Positions 1 to 7,462 of a stretch of DNA of 10,058 nucleotides are shown here, one piece after another (the first letter of the stretch is position 1; each line of letters begins with the position of its first letter). The notes beneath the pieces were generated by a model that made no database searches, had not been told where the DNA came from, and worked only from the letters and a program-made list of their open reading frames with translations. The translations under genes and the position numbers were made by a program. The stretch is from Verrucomicrobia subdivision 6 bacterium BACL9 MAG-120507-bin52 (GTDB lineage: Bacteria; Verrucomicrobiota; Verrucomicrobiia; Methylacidiphilales; Verrucolacustridaceae): the NCBI GenBank assembly GCA_001438005.1, contig LIBO01000022.1, positions 1 through 10,058 on the forward strand. The letters run 5' to 3'.

Positions 1-581
1 GGAATCACCCGACGGGACCCAAAAGTGACCTGAAGGGAAAGGGAAGTTTTCCAGTTGTGCATGTGGCCTTTCAGGATGCGGAGGCGTACGCCAAGTGGGC
101 GGGCAAGAGGTTGCCGACGGAGGCAGAGTGGGAGCGGGCATCGCGAGGTGGCAGGGAGGGGGAGACCTACCCTTGGGGGAATGAGTTTCGGCCTGGTGGA
201 AAGTGGATGGCGAACACCTGGCAGGGAAATTTTCCTAACTTGGATACGGGAGAGGATGGATGGAAAGGGATTGCCCCTGTGAAAAAATATCCGCCCAATC
301 CTTACGGGTTGTATGACTTATCGGGAAATGTGTGGGAGTGGTGTTCCGACTGGTACCGAGCGGATAGTTATGAAAAAGATTCAGCACAAGGTGTGGTGAG
401 GAATCCACGAGGCCCAAATCACAGTTTTGATCCGGAAGAGCCCAGTGCGATGAAAAAGGTGCACCGCGGCGGGTCATTCCTCTGTTCGGACCAGTTCTGT
501 GCCCGTTATATTTCAGGAACTCGAAGCAAGGGGGAGATCAGCACGGGAACAACCCACCTTGGCCTCCGCTGCGTAAAGTAG
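1..581 (+). CDS. Formylglycine-generating enzyme (SUMF1/FGE family), 3' part
   Basis: This is the C-terminal part of a sulfatase-activating enzyme. Such enzymes oxidise a Cys in the CxPxR motif of a sulfatase to formylglycine. The frame is open from the left edge (first full codon at 3), so the start lies outside the window; the in-frame GTG at 57 falls inside the conserved domain and is not a credible start. Visible FGE hallmarks are HPVV-like FPVVHVAFQDA, YAKWAGKRLPTEAEWERA, YPWGN, NPYGLYDLSGNVWEWCSDWY, HRGGSFLC and the C-terminal LGLRC. The two cysteines encoded at 483-485 and 498-500 have the C-x4-C spacing of the catalytic pair Cys336/Cys341 of human FGE, with the preceding Ser also kept. 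This favours a true, oxygen-dependent FGE over a non-catalytic or EgtB-like relative. No sulfatase is in view; one may lie upstream. No terminator is visible after it, so whether transcription continues into pydC is unknown. Confidence 0.88.
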   Translation, partial: NHPTGPKSDLKGKGSFPVVHVAFQDAEAYAKWAGKRLPTEAEWERASRGGREGETYPWGNEFRPGGKWMANTWQGNFPNLDTGEDGWKGIAPVKKYPPNPYGLYDLSGNVWEWCSDWYRADSYEKDSAQGVVRNPRGPNHSFDPEEPSAMKKVHRGGSFLCSDQFCARYISGTRSKGEISTGTTHLGLRCVK

Positions 582-673
582 TCGTAACGTGCTGCGGGCA
601 TGGTGGGTGAGTAGGAAGGGTATGGACTGAGTTTTATATGGAAAAAGGGTGGGGGGCGTGGGAGGATTTATCT
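582..673 (+). promoter_or_regulatory. G-rich leader before the pyrimidine operon
   Basis: This 92-base gap between the FGE gene and pydC is strikingly purine- and G-rich on the + strand, especially at 646-665, where runs of 3, 6, 3 and 2 G are separated by T, CGT and A. The last run is part of the GGAGG (661-665) that serves as the Shine-Dalgarno sequence of pydC, 8 bases before its ATG at 674. I see no convincing -35/-10 pair and no terminator hairpin with a T run, so calling this the operon leader is an inference from gene content: the FGE upstream is functionally unrelated to the genes downstream. Confidence 0.3.
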
Positions 674-1549
674 ATGTCGCGTTTGGTTAAGGGAGGGTTG
701 GTGCAGACTGCGAGTAGTCACGATGGTGACGCTCCCTTGGATGTGATTAAGAAGGCGATGATTGAGAAACATCTTAAGTTCACCGAAAGTGCAGCGAAAA
801 AAGGGGTGCAGGTCCTCTGCTATCAAGAAATTTTTTACGGTCCTTACTTTTGTGCAGAGCAGAAAACCCGCTGGTACGACACAGCAGAAAAAATTCCGGA
901 TGGGCCTACGACGCAGCTGATGTGTGAAACGGCGAAGCGGCTGGGCATGGTGCTGGTGGTGCCGATCTATGAAGTGGATCTGCCTGGGGTCTACTACAAC
1001 ACGGCGGCGGTGATTGATGCAGATGGGAAGTACCTAGGGAAATATCGAAAGCATCACATCCCGCACTGCCTGCCGGGTTTCTGGGAGAAGTTTTATTTTA
1101 AACCCGGCAACCTCGGGTATCCCGTGTTCGAAACAGCCGTTGGTAAAGTAGGAGTCTATATCTGCTACGATCGGCATTTTCCCGAAGGAGCGCGTTGCCT
1201 CGGATTAAATGGGGCGGAAATCGTGTTTAACCCCTCTGCCACAGTGGCCGGTCTGAGCGAATATCTTTGGAAACTAGAACAACCTGCGCATGCGGTAGCG
1301 AACCAGTACTTTGTCGGGGCCATTAACCGTGTGGGCAAAGAGAAGCCCTGGAATATCGGAGAATTTTATGGCCAGTCTTATTTTTGTAATCCCAAGGGAC
1401 AGATGCTGACGGTGGGCAGCCGAGACCAAGAGGAGTTGGTGATCGCAGATATGGATTTAGATTCCATTCGGGAAGTGCGAAATACTTGGCAGTTTTTCCG
1501 AGATCGGCGCCCCGATTCCTATGGGGCGATCACTGCACCCGAGAATTAA
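674..1549 (+). CDS. pydC: Beta-ureidopropionase (N-carbamoyl-beta-alanine amidohydrolase), nitrilase type
   Basis: The 291-residue protein belongs to the carbon-nitrogen hydrolase (nitrilase) superfamily. It would hydrolyse N-carbamoyl-beta-alanine or N-carbamoyl-beta-aminoisobutyrate to the beta-amino acid, CO2 and ammonia, the third step of reductive pyrimidine breakdown in the cytoplasm. The catalytic triad is visible: Glu52 in QEIFYGPYFC, Lys126 in KYRKHHIP and Cys164 in YICYDRHFP, with a second conserved Glu near 138. The ATG at 674 is chosen because GGAGG lies 8 bases upstream; the in-frame ATG at 638 has no such signal and would add 12 unlikely residues (EKGWGAWED...). N-carbamoylputrescine amidases share the same fold and motifs, so the substrate call rests mainly on the neighbouring dihydropyrimidinase and dihydropyrimidine dehydrogenase genes. 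It is of the nitrilase (eukaryote-like) class, not the M20 peptidase class also used by bacteria for this step. Confidence 0.85.
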   Translation: MSRLVKGGLVQTASSHDGDAPLDVIKKAMIEKHLKFTESAAKKGVQVLCYQEIFYGPYFCAEQKTRWYDTAEKIPDGPTTQLMCETAKRLGMVLVVPIYEVDLPGVYYNTAAVIDADGKYLGKYRKHHIPHCLPGFWEKFYFKPGNLGYPVFETAVGKVGVYICYDRHFPEGARCLGLNGAEIVFNPSATVAGLSEYLWKLEQPAHAVANQYFVGAINRVGKEKPWNIGEFYGQSYFCNPKGQMLTVGSRDQEELVIADMDLDSIREVRNTWQFFRDRRPDSYGAITAPEN

Positions 1550-1567
1550 TCGCCATCGGATCGACGC

Positions 1568-3064
1568 ATGGACACAAAACTGGCGTCCGATTTAACCCCA
1601 ACGCAGCAAAAAGTGTTGGAGGGGAGTTCGCTCTATAATTCCGATTTAGCGCCGATTCCTTCCACGGGGCGCCGCTGGGGCACCCTCGACATCGCTACTC
1701 TTTGGGTCGGGATGTCGGTCTGTATTCCGACCTACATGTTGGCGAGCAGTCTGATCTCGGGGGGCATGAACTGGTGGCAGGCTATCGCCACCGTGGCGTT
1801 GGGAAACCTGATTGTGCTGGTGCCTATGATTCTCAATGGGCATGCCGGAACTAAATATGGCATCCCGCTTCCTGTTTTTGCCCGAGCCTCGTTTGGCATT
1901 CGCGGAACACACGTTGCCTCTGTACTGAGGGGGATCGTCGGTTGTGGGTGGTTTGGAATCCAAACGTGGATTGGGGGAATCGCAATTTACGAATGCGCCA
2001 AGGCACTGTGGCCAAGTCTGGGTCAAACTCCCGTGTTCGCACTTATCAGCAATGAGCAGGTACAGGTCAATCTCGCTCAGTTCATCTGTTTTCTTATCTT
2101 TTGGATGATCAATATTGGAATCTTCTGGAAAGGGATGGAGTGGATTCGCCTTGTCGAGAATTGGGGAGCGCCACTCTTGATTGGAATGGGGTTGGCCTTG
2201 CTGGGTTGGGCTTGGGGGAAGGCAAATGGATTTGGCCCCATGCTTTCCCAACCCTCTAAGTTTAGCACGACAGGAGAGTTCTGGGATTTCTTCTTTCCAA
2301 GTTTGACGGCGATGGTGGGATTTTGGGCCACGCTCTCGCTGAACATTCCCGACTTCACGCGTGAGGCAAAGAGTCAGAGGGCGCAAATTATCGGTCAATT
2401 CTTAGGGCTCAACACGACGATGCCTTTCTATGCTTTTATCGGTGTTGCGGTTACGAGCGCGACGGTGGTCGTTTTTGGGGAGGCTATTTGGGATCCAGTC
2501 CAGCTTCTTTCCCGGTTTGGAAACGTTTGGCTTCTGATCTTGTCGATGTTTGCGCTTATGCTGGCCACTTTGACGACCAACTTGGCTGCAAATGTGTTGG
2601 CCCCGTCTACGGCTTTCTCGAATTTTCTTCCCAAGTTCATCTCTCTGCGAATGGGGGGTCTGATCACGGGAATCATAGGAATCCTGATGATGCCTTGGAA
2701 GCTGGTGGCCGATCCAACGGGGTACATCTTTACATGGTTGATCGGCTACAGTGGGCTGCTTGGTCCGATCGGGGGAATTCTGGTCTCAGACTATTTTATC
2801 TTTCGTCGGACCCAATTGGATCTACCGGGACTTTACGATCCCCGAGGTCCTTATGCGTATATGGGGGGCGTTAACCCCGCCGCGATTGGAGCTCTCACCT
2901 TGGCTGTCTTGCCAAATCTTCCTGGTTTTCTTGGGCAGATTGGTTTCTTGGAGGTGTCGACTTTTTGGAAGAATTTATATCACTATGCGTGGTTTACTGG
3001 GTTTCTGATTGCGATGGCCGTGTACTCAGTCTGGATGTTGAATGGGAATTCAAAAAAAGCGTGA
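1568..3064 (+). CDS. NCS1-family nucleobase transporter (probable uracil/thymine permease)
   Basis: The 498-residue membrane protein of the nucleobase-cation-symport-1 family likely imports the pyrimidine degraded by the enzymes around it. NCS1 family patterns are clear: NSDLAP and RRWG before the first helix (about 24-38), NGHAGTKYGIPLPVFARASF (about 90-109), GCGWFGIQTWIGG (125-137) and GFWATLSLNIPDFTR (251-265). Trp128, Gln132 and Trp253 match in context the substrate-stacking Trp117, Gln121 and Trp220 of the hydantoin transporter Mhp1. Hydrophobic stretches fit about 12 membrane helices, with LVSDYFIFRR near 405-414 typical of the family. The length is normal. It starts 18 bases after pydC with only a weak ribosome-binding site. 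Family members also carry hydantoin, allantoin, cytosine or purines, so uracil/thymine is inferred from context. Confidence 0.85.
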   Translation: MDTKLASDLTPTQQKVLEGSSLYNSDLAPIPSTGRRWGTLDIATLWVGMSVCIPTYMLASSLISGGMNWWQAIATVALGNLIVLVPMILNGHAGTKYGIPLPVFARASFGIRGTHVASVLRGIVGCGWFGIQTWIGGIAIYECAKALWPSLGQTPVFALISNEQVQVNLAQFICFLIFWMINIGIFWKGMEWIRLVENWGAPLLIGMGLALLGWAWGKANGFGPMLSQPSKFSTTGEFWDFFFPSLTAMVGFWATLSLNIPDFTREAKSQRAQIIGQFLGLNTTMPFYAFIGVAVTSATVVVFGEAIWDPVQLLSRFGNVWLLILSMFALMLATLTTNLAANVLAPSTAFSNFLPKFISLRMGGLITGIIGILMMPWKLVADPTGYIFTWLIGYSGLLGPIGGILVSDYFIFRRTQLDLPGLYDPRGPYAYMGGVNPAAIGALTLAVLPNLPGFLGQIGFLEVSTFWKNLYHYAWFTGFLIAMAVYSVWMLNGNSKKA

Positions 3065-3160
3065 AATTGTTCATTTTCATAGGCTTGCGGATTCTATATA
3101 AATGGTGCATATATGATATTCGTATCGCCATTTACGAAAATTACAGCTTAAGAAATTCAT
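3065..3160 (+). promoter_or_regulatory. AT-rich spacer before preT, possible internal promoter
   Basis: This 96-base gap is clearly more AT-rich than the genes on either side and is the only sizeable break inside the operon. It contains -10-like hexamers TATATA (3095-3100) and TATGAT (3112-3117), the second one mismatch from TATAAT. The best upstream partner, TTGCGG at 3085-3090, is 21 bases from TATGAT, longer than a normal sigma-70 spacer, so the promoter is only a suggestion. The ribosome-binding site of preT is weak (AAGAAA about 5 bases before the ATG at 3161). Confidence 0.3.
3099..3134. repeat. Imperfect inverted repeat / stem-loop between transporter and preT
   Basis: Two perfectly complementary 7-base arms, TAAATGG (3099-3105) and CCATTTA (3128-3134), enclose a second nested stem, GATA (3115-3118) with TATC (3123-3126), closed by a TTCG tetraloop (3119-3122). 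An 8-base one-sided bulge separates the two stems on the left. It ends 26 bases before the preT start and is not followed by a T run, so it is not a classical terminator. It could be an operator palindrome or an RNA stem in the preT leader. The stems are short and AT-rich, so chance is a real alternative. Confidence 0.4.
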
Positions 3161-4633
3161 ATGCCTCTTCAACCTAGATCTAATTCGAAAGAACTGGCCA
3201 AGACGATGGGAGATATTGAACCCTGCTACCGACCGCAAGAGGCGAAGGTAGAGGCGGACCGATGTCTCTACTGTTTTGATGCTCCGTGCATCATGGCGTG
3301 TCCGACGGGGATCGATATTCCCGGTTTTATCAAAAAAATTGCCAACGCCAATCTGGTCGGTTCGGCTCGGGTGATTTTGGAATCCAATATTCTTGGCGCC
3401 AGTTGCGCCCGAGTTTGTCCGACCGAAGTTCTGTGCGAAGGTGCCTGTGTCATGCTGGATCGAGATGAGAAACCGATCAAGATTGGGCGACTCCAACGCT
3501 ATGCCACGGATGCCCTTTGGGAGAAAAAGGCCAATCCGTTTCCCAAAACACCGAAACGGAATGGAAAAAAAGTCGCTCTCGTCGGCAGTGGACCGGCCAG
3601 CCTTGGATGTGCTGCCGAACTCGCGCGGTTGGGGTATCAGGCCGTCGTTTTTGAAAAAGACGCCGAGCCTGGTGGACTAAACCGGTATGGCATCGCCTAC
3701 TACAAGATGACTCCGGAGGTGGCCAAGCAGGAGGTGAAGTGGGTTAAGGATCTTGGGGTCGAATTCCGCTGCAAGAGCGAAGTTGGAAAGAATGTGAAGG
3801 TAGAAAAGCTACTCAAGGATTTTGACGCCCTTTTTCTGGGGGTGGGATTGGGGAAGGCTCATCGGCTCGGAATTCCAGGGGAGGATAAAAAAGGAGTTGT
3901 GGAGGCCCTGGAGTTCATCCGCTGGATCCATACCAAGCCGTTGCATCAGGTTCCGGTCGGGTCAAGAGTGGCCGTTATTGGCTGCGGGAACACCGCGATT
4001 GACGCTGTGACTCAAGCCAAACGTCTGGGCGCCAAGGAGGCGGTCATTGTTTATCGGCGTGGCGAGGAAGACATGCCTGCTTACGAGTATGAGTATGAAT
4101 TGGCCAAAACGGATGCGTGTGGCTTCCTTTTCCACACCGCCGTTGTGGAGGTGCTCGGCGGCAAGGAGGTGACTGGCCTTCGGCTTGCCAAAACTAGAAC
4201 GGACAAACATGGCAAAACTGAGATCGTCAAGGGATCCGTGTTTGAGGAGCCCTTCGACATGGTCATCAAGGCCACAGGTCAGGAGAAGCAGGCTCCGGCT
4301 TGGAAAAAATTTCTGCCCAAGCTGAAGTTCGACGATAAAGGTCGGATCGAGGTGCAGAAGGGAACTGGACAGACGAGCGTTCCCAAGGTGTTTGCGGGTG
4401 GGGATGCGGTCAACGGGGGAAGGGAAGTGGTGAATGCCGTTGCAGAGGGAAAGAAAGCAGCTTTGGCAATCCATGCGATGCTTTCCGGGCAAAAGGTTGC
4501 CGGGCCAATTCAAGGCAGTCGGTTGGGGCATCAGGACGGACCGAGAGGGTCGGGTTTCCTTCAGCCTGTACGAGTACCGGAACTGGAAGCGGCTTATTTC
4601 ACGGCGATGAAGAACGGGGCTCATCGTGGCTGA
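3161..4633 (+). CDS. preT: NAD(P)-dependent dihydropyrimidine dehydrogenase, electron-input subunit (PreT-like)
   Basis: The 490-residue flavoprotein is of the GltD/PreT type. It takes electrons from NAD(P)H through FAD and passes them to PreA via Fe-S clusters. It corresponds to the N-terminal half of eukaryotic dihydropyrimidine dehydrogenase (DPD). Cysteines 35, 38, 43, 47, 82, 86, 92 and 96 have exactly the spacing of the DPD N-terminal clusters, and Gln112 lies 16 residues after Cys96, the same distance as the unusual cluster ligand Gln156 after Cys140 in mammalian DPD. An FAD Rossmann motif GSGPASLG starts at 142 and a second nucleotide motif GCGNTAID at 274. FAGGDAVNGG at 411-420 is the C-terminal FAD contact. 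The stop overlaps the preA start by 8 bases, which fits tight coexpression. Glutamate synthase small subunits share this architecture, but the adjacent preA settles the call. Preference for NADH or NADPH cannot be read safely. Confidence 0.92.
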   Translation: MPLQPRSNSKELAKTMGDIEPCYRPQEAKVEADRCLYCFDAPCIMACPTGIDIPGFIKKIANANLVGSARVILESNILGASCARVCPTEVLCEGACVMLDRDEKPIKIGRLQRYATDALWEKKANPFPKTPKRNGKKVALVGSGPASLGCAAELARLGYQAVVFEKDAEPGGLNRYGIAYYKMTPEVAKQEVKWVKDLGVEFRCKSEVGKNVKVEKLLKDFDALFLGVGLGKAHRLGIPGEDKKGVVEALEFIRWIHTKPLHQVPVGSRVAVIGCGNTAIDAVTQAKRLGAKEAVIVYRRGEEDMPAYEYEYELAKTDACGFLFHTAVVEVLGGKEVTGLRLAKTRTDKHGKTEIVKGSVFEEPFDMVIKATGQEKQAPAWKKFLPKLKFDDKGRIEVQKGTGQTSVPKVFAGGDAVNGGREVVNAVAEGKKAALAIHAMLSGQKVAGPIQGSRLGHQDGPRGSGFLQPVRVPELEAAYFTAMKNGAHRG

Positions 4634-5936
4634 CCTTTCCATCAATCTCGCTGGAATCCGTTCGCCGAATCCTTTTTGGGTTGCTTCGGCCCCTCCGGCT
4701 AACACTGCTTACCAGTGCCACCGTGCTTTTGAGGCCGGATGGGGTGGTCTTGTCTGGAAAACCATCGGGGAACCGATCGTCAATGTCAGTTCCCGCTACT
4801 CCTCGCTCGACCTCAACGGGCAGCGGATGGTGGGCTTCAACAACATCGAGCTGATTAGCGACCGCTCACCGGAAACCAACTTTCGGGAAATCGCCGAGTG
4901 CAAGAAGCGTTGGCCCGATCGGGCGGTTATTGCCTCCCTGATGACGGATACAAGGGAAAACTGGCACGAGATGATGAAACGCTCACTGGATTCTGGGGCA
5001 GACGGCGTGGAGTTAAACTTCGGTTGTCCTCACGGCATGTGTGAGCGGGGAATGGGTTCCGCTGTTGGTCAGAATCCGGACGTGATTGAGACTATCGTCG
5101 GTTGGGTGATGGAGGCGGCACAGATTCCCGTCATTGTGAAGCTCACACCGAACGTGACCGATGTCACTCGGTCGGCCCGAGCGGCCAAAAAGGCCGGTGC
5201 CCATGCCATCTCCCTCATCAACACCATCAACAGCATCACCCAGGTGAATTTGGACAAGATGTGTCCTGAGCCCTACGTGGCCGGGCAGAGCACCCACGGT
5301 GGTTACTGCGGTCCGGCAGTCAAACCCATTGCCCTCAACATGGTCCAGGGCTGTGCGGCTGACCCGCTTGTACAACTGCCGATCTCCGGCATCGGGGGAA
5401 TATCTAACTGGAAGGACGCCGCAGAGTTTATCGCTCTGGGCTCGACAGGGGTGCAGGTCTGTACGGCGATCATGCACTACGGTTTCCGAATCGTGGAGGA
5501 CATGATCGATGGGTTGAGCGATTTTCTCGATTCGAAGAAAATGAAGTCGGTGAATGATCTGCGGGGCAAGGCGGTGCATACCATCGGAAATTGGGAGAAT
5601 CTCAATCTCAACTACAAGCGAATCGCCTCCATTGATTACGATAAGTGTATTGGGTGCAACCTCTGCTACATCGCATGTGAAGATGGGGCTCATCAGGCCA
5701 TTGCGTTAGTTTCACCCAACGGACATGGACTTGGACCCGGTCGTTTACCAGGCAAGCCCGTGCCCCAGATCAAGGAAGTGGAGTGTGTGGGTTGCAACCT
5801 TTGCTCCCTTGTCTGTCCAGTCGACCAGTGCATCACCATGGTGGATGTTTCCACGGGGAAAAAACCGATGAGCTGGAAAGAGTATCAAACCAGACTCGCC
5901 GCTCGAGAAATGAAAGCCATCCCGGCCCATGCCTAA
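4626..5936 (+). CDS. preA: Dihydropyrimidine dehydrogenase, catalytic subunit (PreA)
   Basis: The 436-residue FMN and Fe-S subunit reduces uracil and thymine to dihydrouracil and dihydrothymine, the first step of the pathway, with PreT as partner. The barrel domain resembles dihydroorotate dehydrogenase. Asn131 and Cys134 in NFGCPHGM match Asn668 and the proton-donating Cys671 of mammalian DPD. Lys45, Lys172 (KLTPN) and Asn199 match FMN and substrate contacts. IGGISNWKDAAEFIALG near 256-272 is the phosphate-binding end of the barrel. The C-terminus carries two ferredoxin-type 4Fe-4S motifs: Cys341, 344, 347, 351 and Cys387, 390, 393, 397. The GTG start at 4626 lies inside the last codons of preT (8-base overlap), implying translational coupling. 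Domain order preT then preA equals that of the fused eukaryotic enzyme. All key residues appear intact. Confidence 0.94.
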   Translation: MADLSINLAGIRSPNPFWVASAPPANTAYQCHRAFEAGWGGLVWKTIGEPIVNVSSRYSSLDLNGQRMVGFNNIELISDRSPETNFREIAECKKRWPDRAVIASLMTDTRENWHEMMKRSLDSGADGVELNFGCPHGMCERGMGSAVGQNPDVIETIVGWVMEAAQIPVIVKLTPNVTDVTRSARAAKKAGAHAISLINTINSITQVNLDKMCPEPYVAGQSTHGGYCGPAVKPIALNMVQGCAADPLVQLPISGIGGISNWKDAAEFIALGSTGVQVCTAIMHYGFRIVEDMIDGLSDFLDSKKMKSVNDLRGKAVHTIGNWENLNLNYKRIASIDYDKCIGCNLCYIACEDGAHQAIALVSPNGHGLGPGRLPGKPVPQIKEVECVGCNLCSLVCPVDQCITMVDVSTGKKPMSWKEYQTRLAAREMKAIPAHA

Positions 5937-7458
5937 GACTTCATCCACCCTCATCAAAAAATCCTTAAGCAAACTGGACCCCTGTCCCATCTTCATTGGG
6001 GGCAAGTGGACGGTGCCCAAGACATCGAAAACCACCTCGGTCTACAATCCATCGACCGGTCAAGTGATTGCCGAAACCCCGATGTGTGGCGCGGATCTGG
6101 TCGATCAAGCCGTGCAGGACGCCCAACGTGCCTTTGCCGACTGGTCGGAAACCCCTCCAGTTGAGCGGGCCAGGATTTTGTTCCGGTACAAGATGCTCCT
6201 TGAGGACGAATTCGAATCTTTGGCTAAGAGCATATCCCGGGAACACGGTAAAAATCTTGTCGAAGCAAGAGGGGATCTCCGCCGCGGAATTGAGGTGGTG
6301 GAGTATGCCTGTGGAATTCCGGAGCTTCTGAAGGGAGAGGTTTTGGAAAACGTGGCTCGCGGCATCGACTGCGAAATGGTTCGTCAACCGAACGGGGTCT
6401 GTGTCGGAATCTGTCCCTACAACTTTCCTGCTTTGGTACCGATGTGGATGTTTCCCTTGGCGATCGCCTGTGGGAACACCTTTATCCTGAAGCCCAGCGA
6501 AAAAGTTCCTCTGACCGGGATCCGGTTGATTGAGTTGCTACAGAAAGCTGGCCTGCCGCCGGGAGTTCTCAATGTGATCCACGGGGGTCGGGAGTGCGTC
6601 GATGCCTTGCTCAAGCACCCCTTGGTTCGTGCGATCTCATTTGTCGGATCCTCCCCGGTGGCCAAGTACATCTTTGAAACTGGTAACCAGCACGGAAAAC
6701 GGGTGCAAGCTGCCGGTGGGGCCAAGAACTATGTGTTCGTGCTGCCTGATGCCGATTTTGGGAATTCGGTCAATGGATTGGTCGATGCGGCGTTCGGGTG
6801 TGCCGGCCAACGGTGCATGGCCGGTTCCACAGCGGTAACGATCGGCAAAGCAGCCGAACGTTTGTTGGATCCTCTTTCCAAGGCAGTGAAGTCCATTGAG
6901 GTTGGTCCGACGGATCGTGAACACGGACAGCGGATGGGGGCGGTCATCAGTTCCCAGCATCTCGACAGGATCAAGGGCCTGATCGACTCTGGCGTGAAAC
7001 AGGGAGCCTCTCTGGTAGTGGATGGTAGAAAGGTACAGGTAAAGGCTGAGCCCAACGGTTTTTATCTCGGGCCGACGATTATCGATAGGGTGCAGACGGG
7101 TATGGAAATTGCGAAGGAGGAGGTGTTCGGGCCTGTCCTTAACATTATGCGTTTTGACGACCTCGAAGCTGCCATTGAAATGGCCAATGGGACTCCGTTT
7201 GGTAACGGTGCTTGTATCTACACACAATCCGGCAAAGCGGCTCGTGAGTTTAAACATCGAATCAAGGCTGGCATGGTTGGAATCAACGTTGGGGTTCCGG
7301 CACCGCTCGCTTATTTTCCCTTCAGCGGTTGGGACTACTCCTTCTTCGGTGACCTTCATCTTCAGGGTAAGGAAGCCATCCTGTTCTTCACGCGCGCCAA
7401 GGTGACGACGACGCGTTGGTTCCGCTTCGGCGAAGGCGATATCTGGCACAAGGAGTAG
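5929..7458 (+). CDS. mmsA: Methylmalonate/malonate semialdehyde dehydrogenase (CoA-acylating)
   Basis: The 509-residue aldehyde dehydrogenase of the MmsA/IolA subgroup oxidatively decarboxylates methylmalonate semialdehyde to propionyl-CoA and malonate semialdehyde to acetyl-CoA, using NAD and CoA. Subgroup marks are Asn165 in CPYNFPALVPMWMFP, GAKN at 264-267 (Asn where ordinary aldehyde dehydrogenases have the general-base Glu), catalytic Cys296 in GQRCMA with Arg295 before it, EEVFGPV at 397-403, and the C-terminal PAPLAYFPFSGW and SFFGDLH segments. It overlaps preA by 8 bases and ends 4 bases before pydB. In this operon it would act after transamination of beta-alanine and beta-aminoisobutyrate. 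Homologues also serve valine and myo-inositol breakdown, but no genes of those routes are present. The N-terminus is slightly longer than usual (about 20 residues before FIGGKW). Confidence 0.9.
   Translation: MPKTSSTLIKKSLSKLDPCPIFIGGKWTVPKTSKTTSVYNPSTGQVIAETPMCGADLVDQAVQDAQRAFADWSETPPVERARILFRYKMLLEDEFESLAKSISREHGKNLVEARGDLRRGIEVVEYACGIPELLKGEVLENVARGIDCEMVRQPNGVCVGICPYNFPALVPMWMFPLAIACGNTFILKPSEKVPLTGIRLIELLQKAGLPPGVLNVIHGGRECVDALLKHPLVRAISFVGSSPVAKYIFETGNQHGKRVQAAGGAKNYVFVLPDADFGNSVNGLVDAAFGCAGQRCMAGSTAVTIGKAAERLLDPLSKAVKSIEVGPTDREHGQRMGAVISSQHLDRIKGLIDSGVKQGASLVVDGRKVQVKAEPNGFYLGPTIIDRVQTGMEIAKEEVFGPVLNIMRFDDLEAAIEMANGTPFGNGACIYTQSGKAAREFKHRIKAGMVGINVGVPAPLAYFPFSGWDYSFFGDLHLQGKEAILFFTRAKVTTTRWFRFGEGDIWHKE
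7450..7455 (+). promoter_or_regulatory. Shine-Dalgarno site of pydB inside the end of mmsA
   Basis: AAGGAG lies in the last two sense codons of mmsA (Lys-Glu), 7 bases before the GTG at 7463. It supports that GTG as the true start of the dihydropyrimidinase and links its translation to the end of mmsA. Confidence 0.7.
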
Positions 7459-7462
7459 ACCC

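Noticed and set aside
638..673. An upstream ATG that would lengthen PydC by 12 residues
   Set aside because: It lacks a Shine-Dalgarno sequence, adds residues unlike the family N-terminus, and the ATG at 674 has GGAGG at ideal distance.
1646..2398. Open frame of 250 codons on the - strand
   Set aside because: Antisense to the NCS1 transporter, with low-complexity, charged and Pro/Arg-rich translation and no domain.
3099..3134. Hairpin as a rho-independent terminator after the transporter
   Set aside because: Short AT-rich stems and no following T run; the next gene continues the same pathway.
3962..4705. Open frame of 247 codons on the - strand
   Set aside because: Antisense to preT and the preA start, where Fe-S and nucleotide motifs prove the + strand frame; no domain is recognisable in it.
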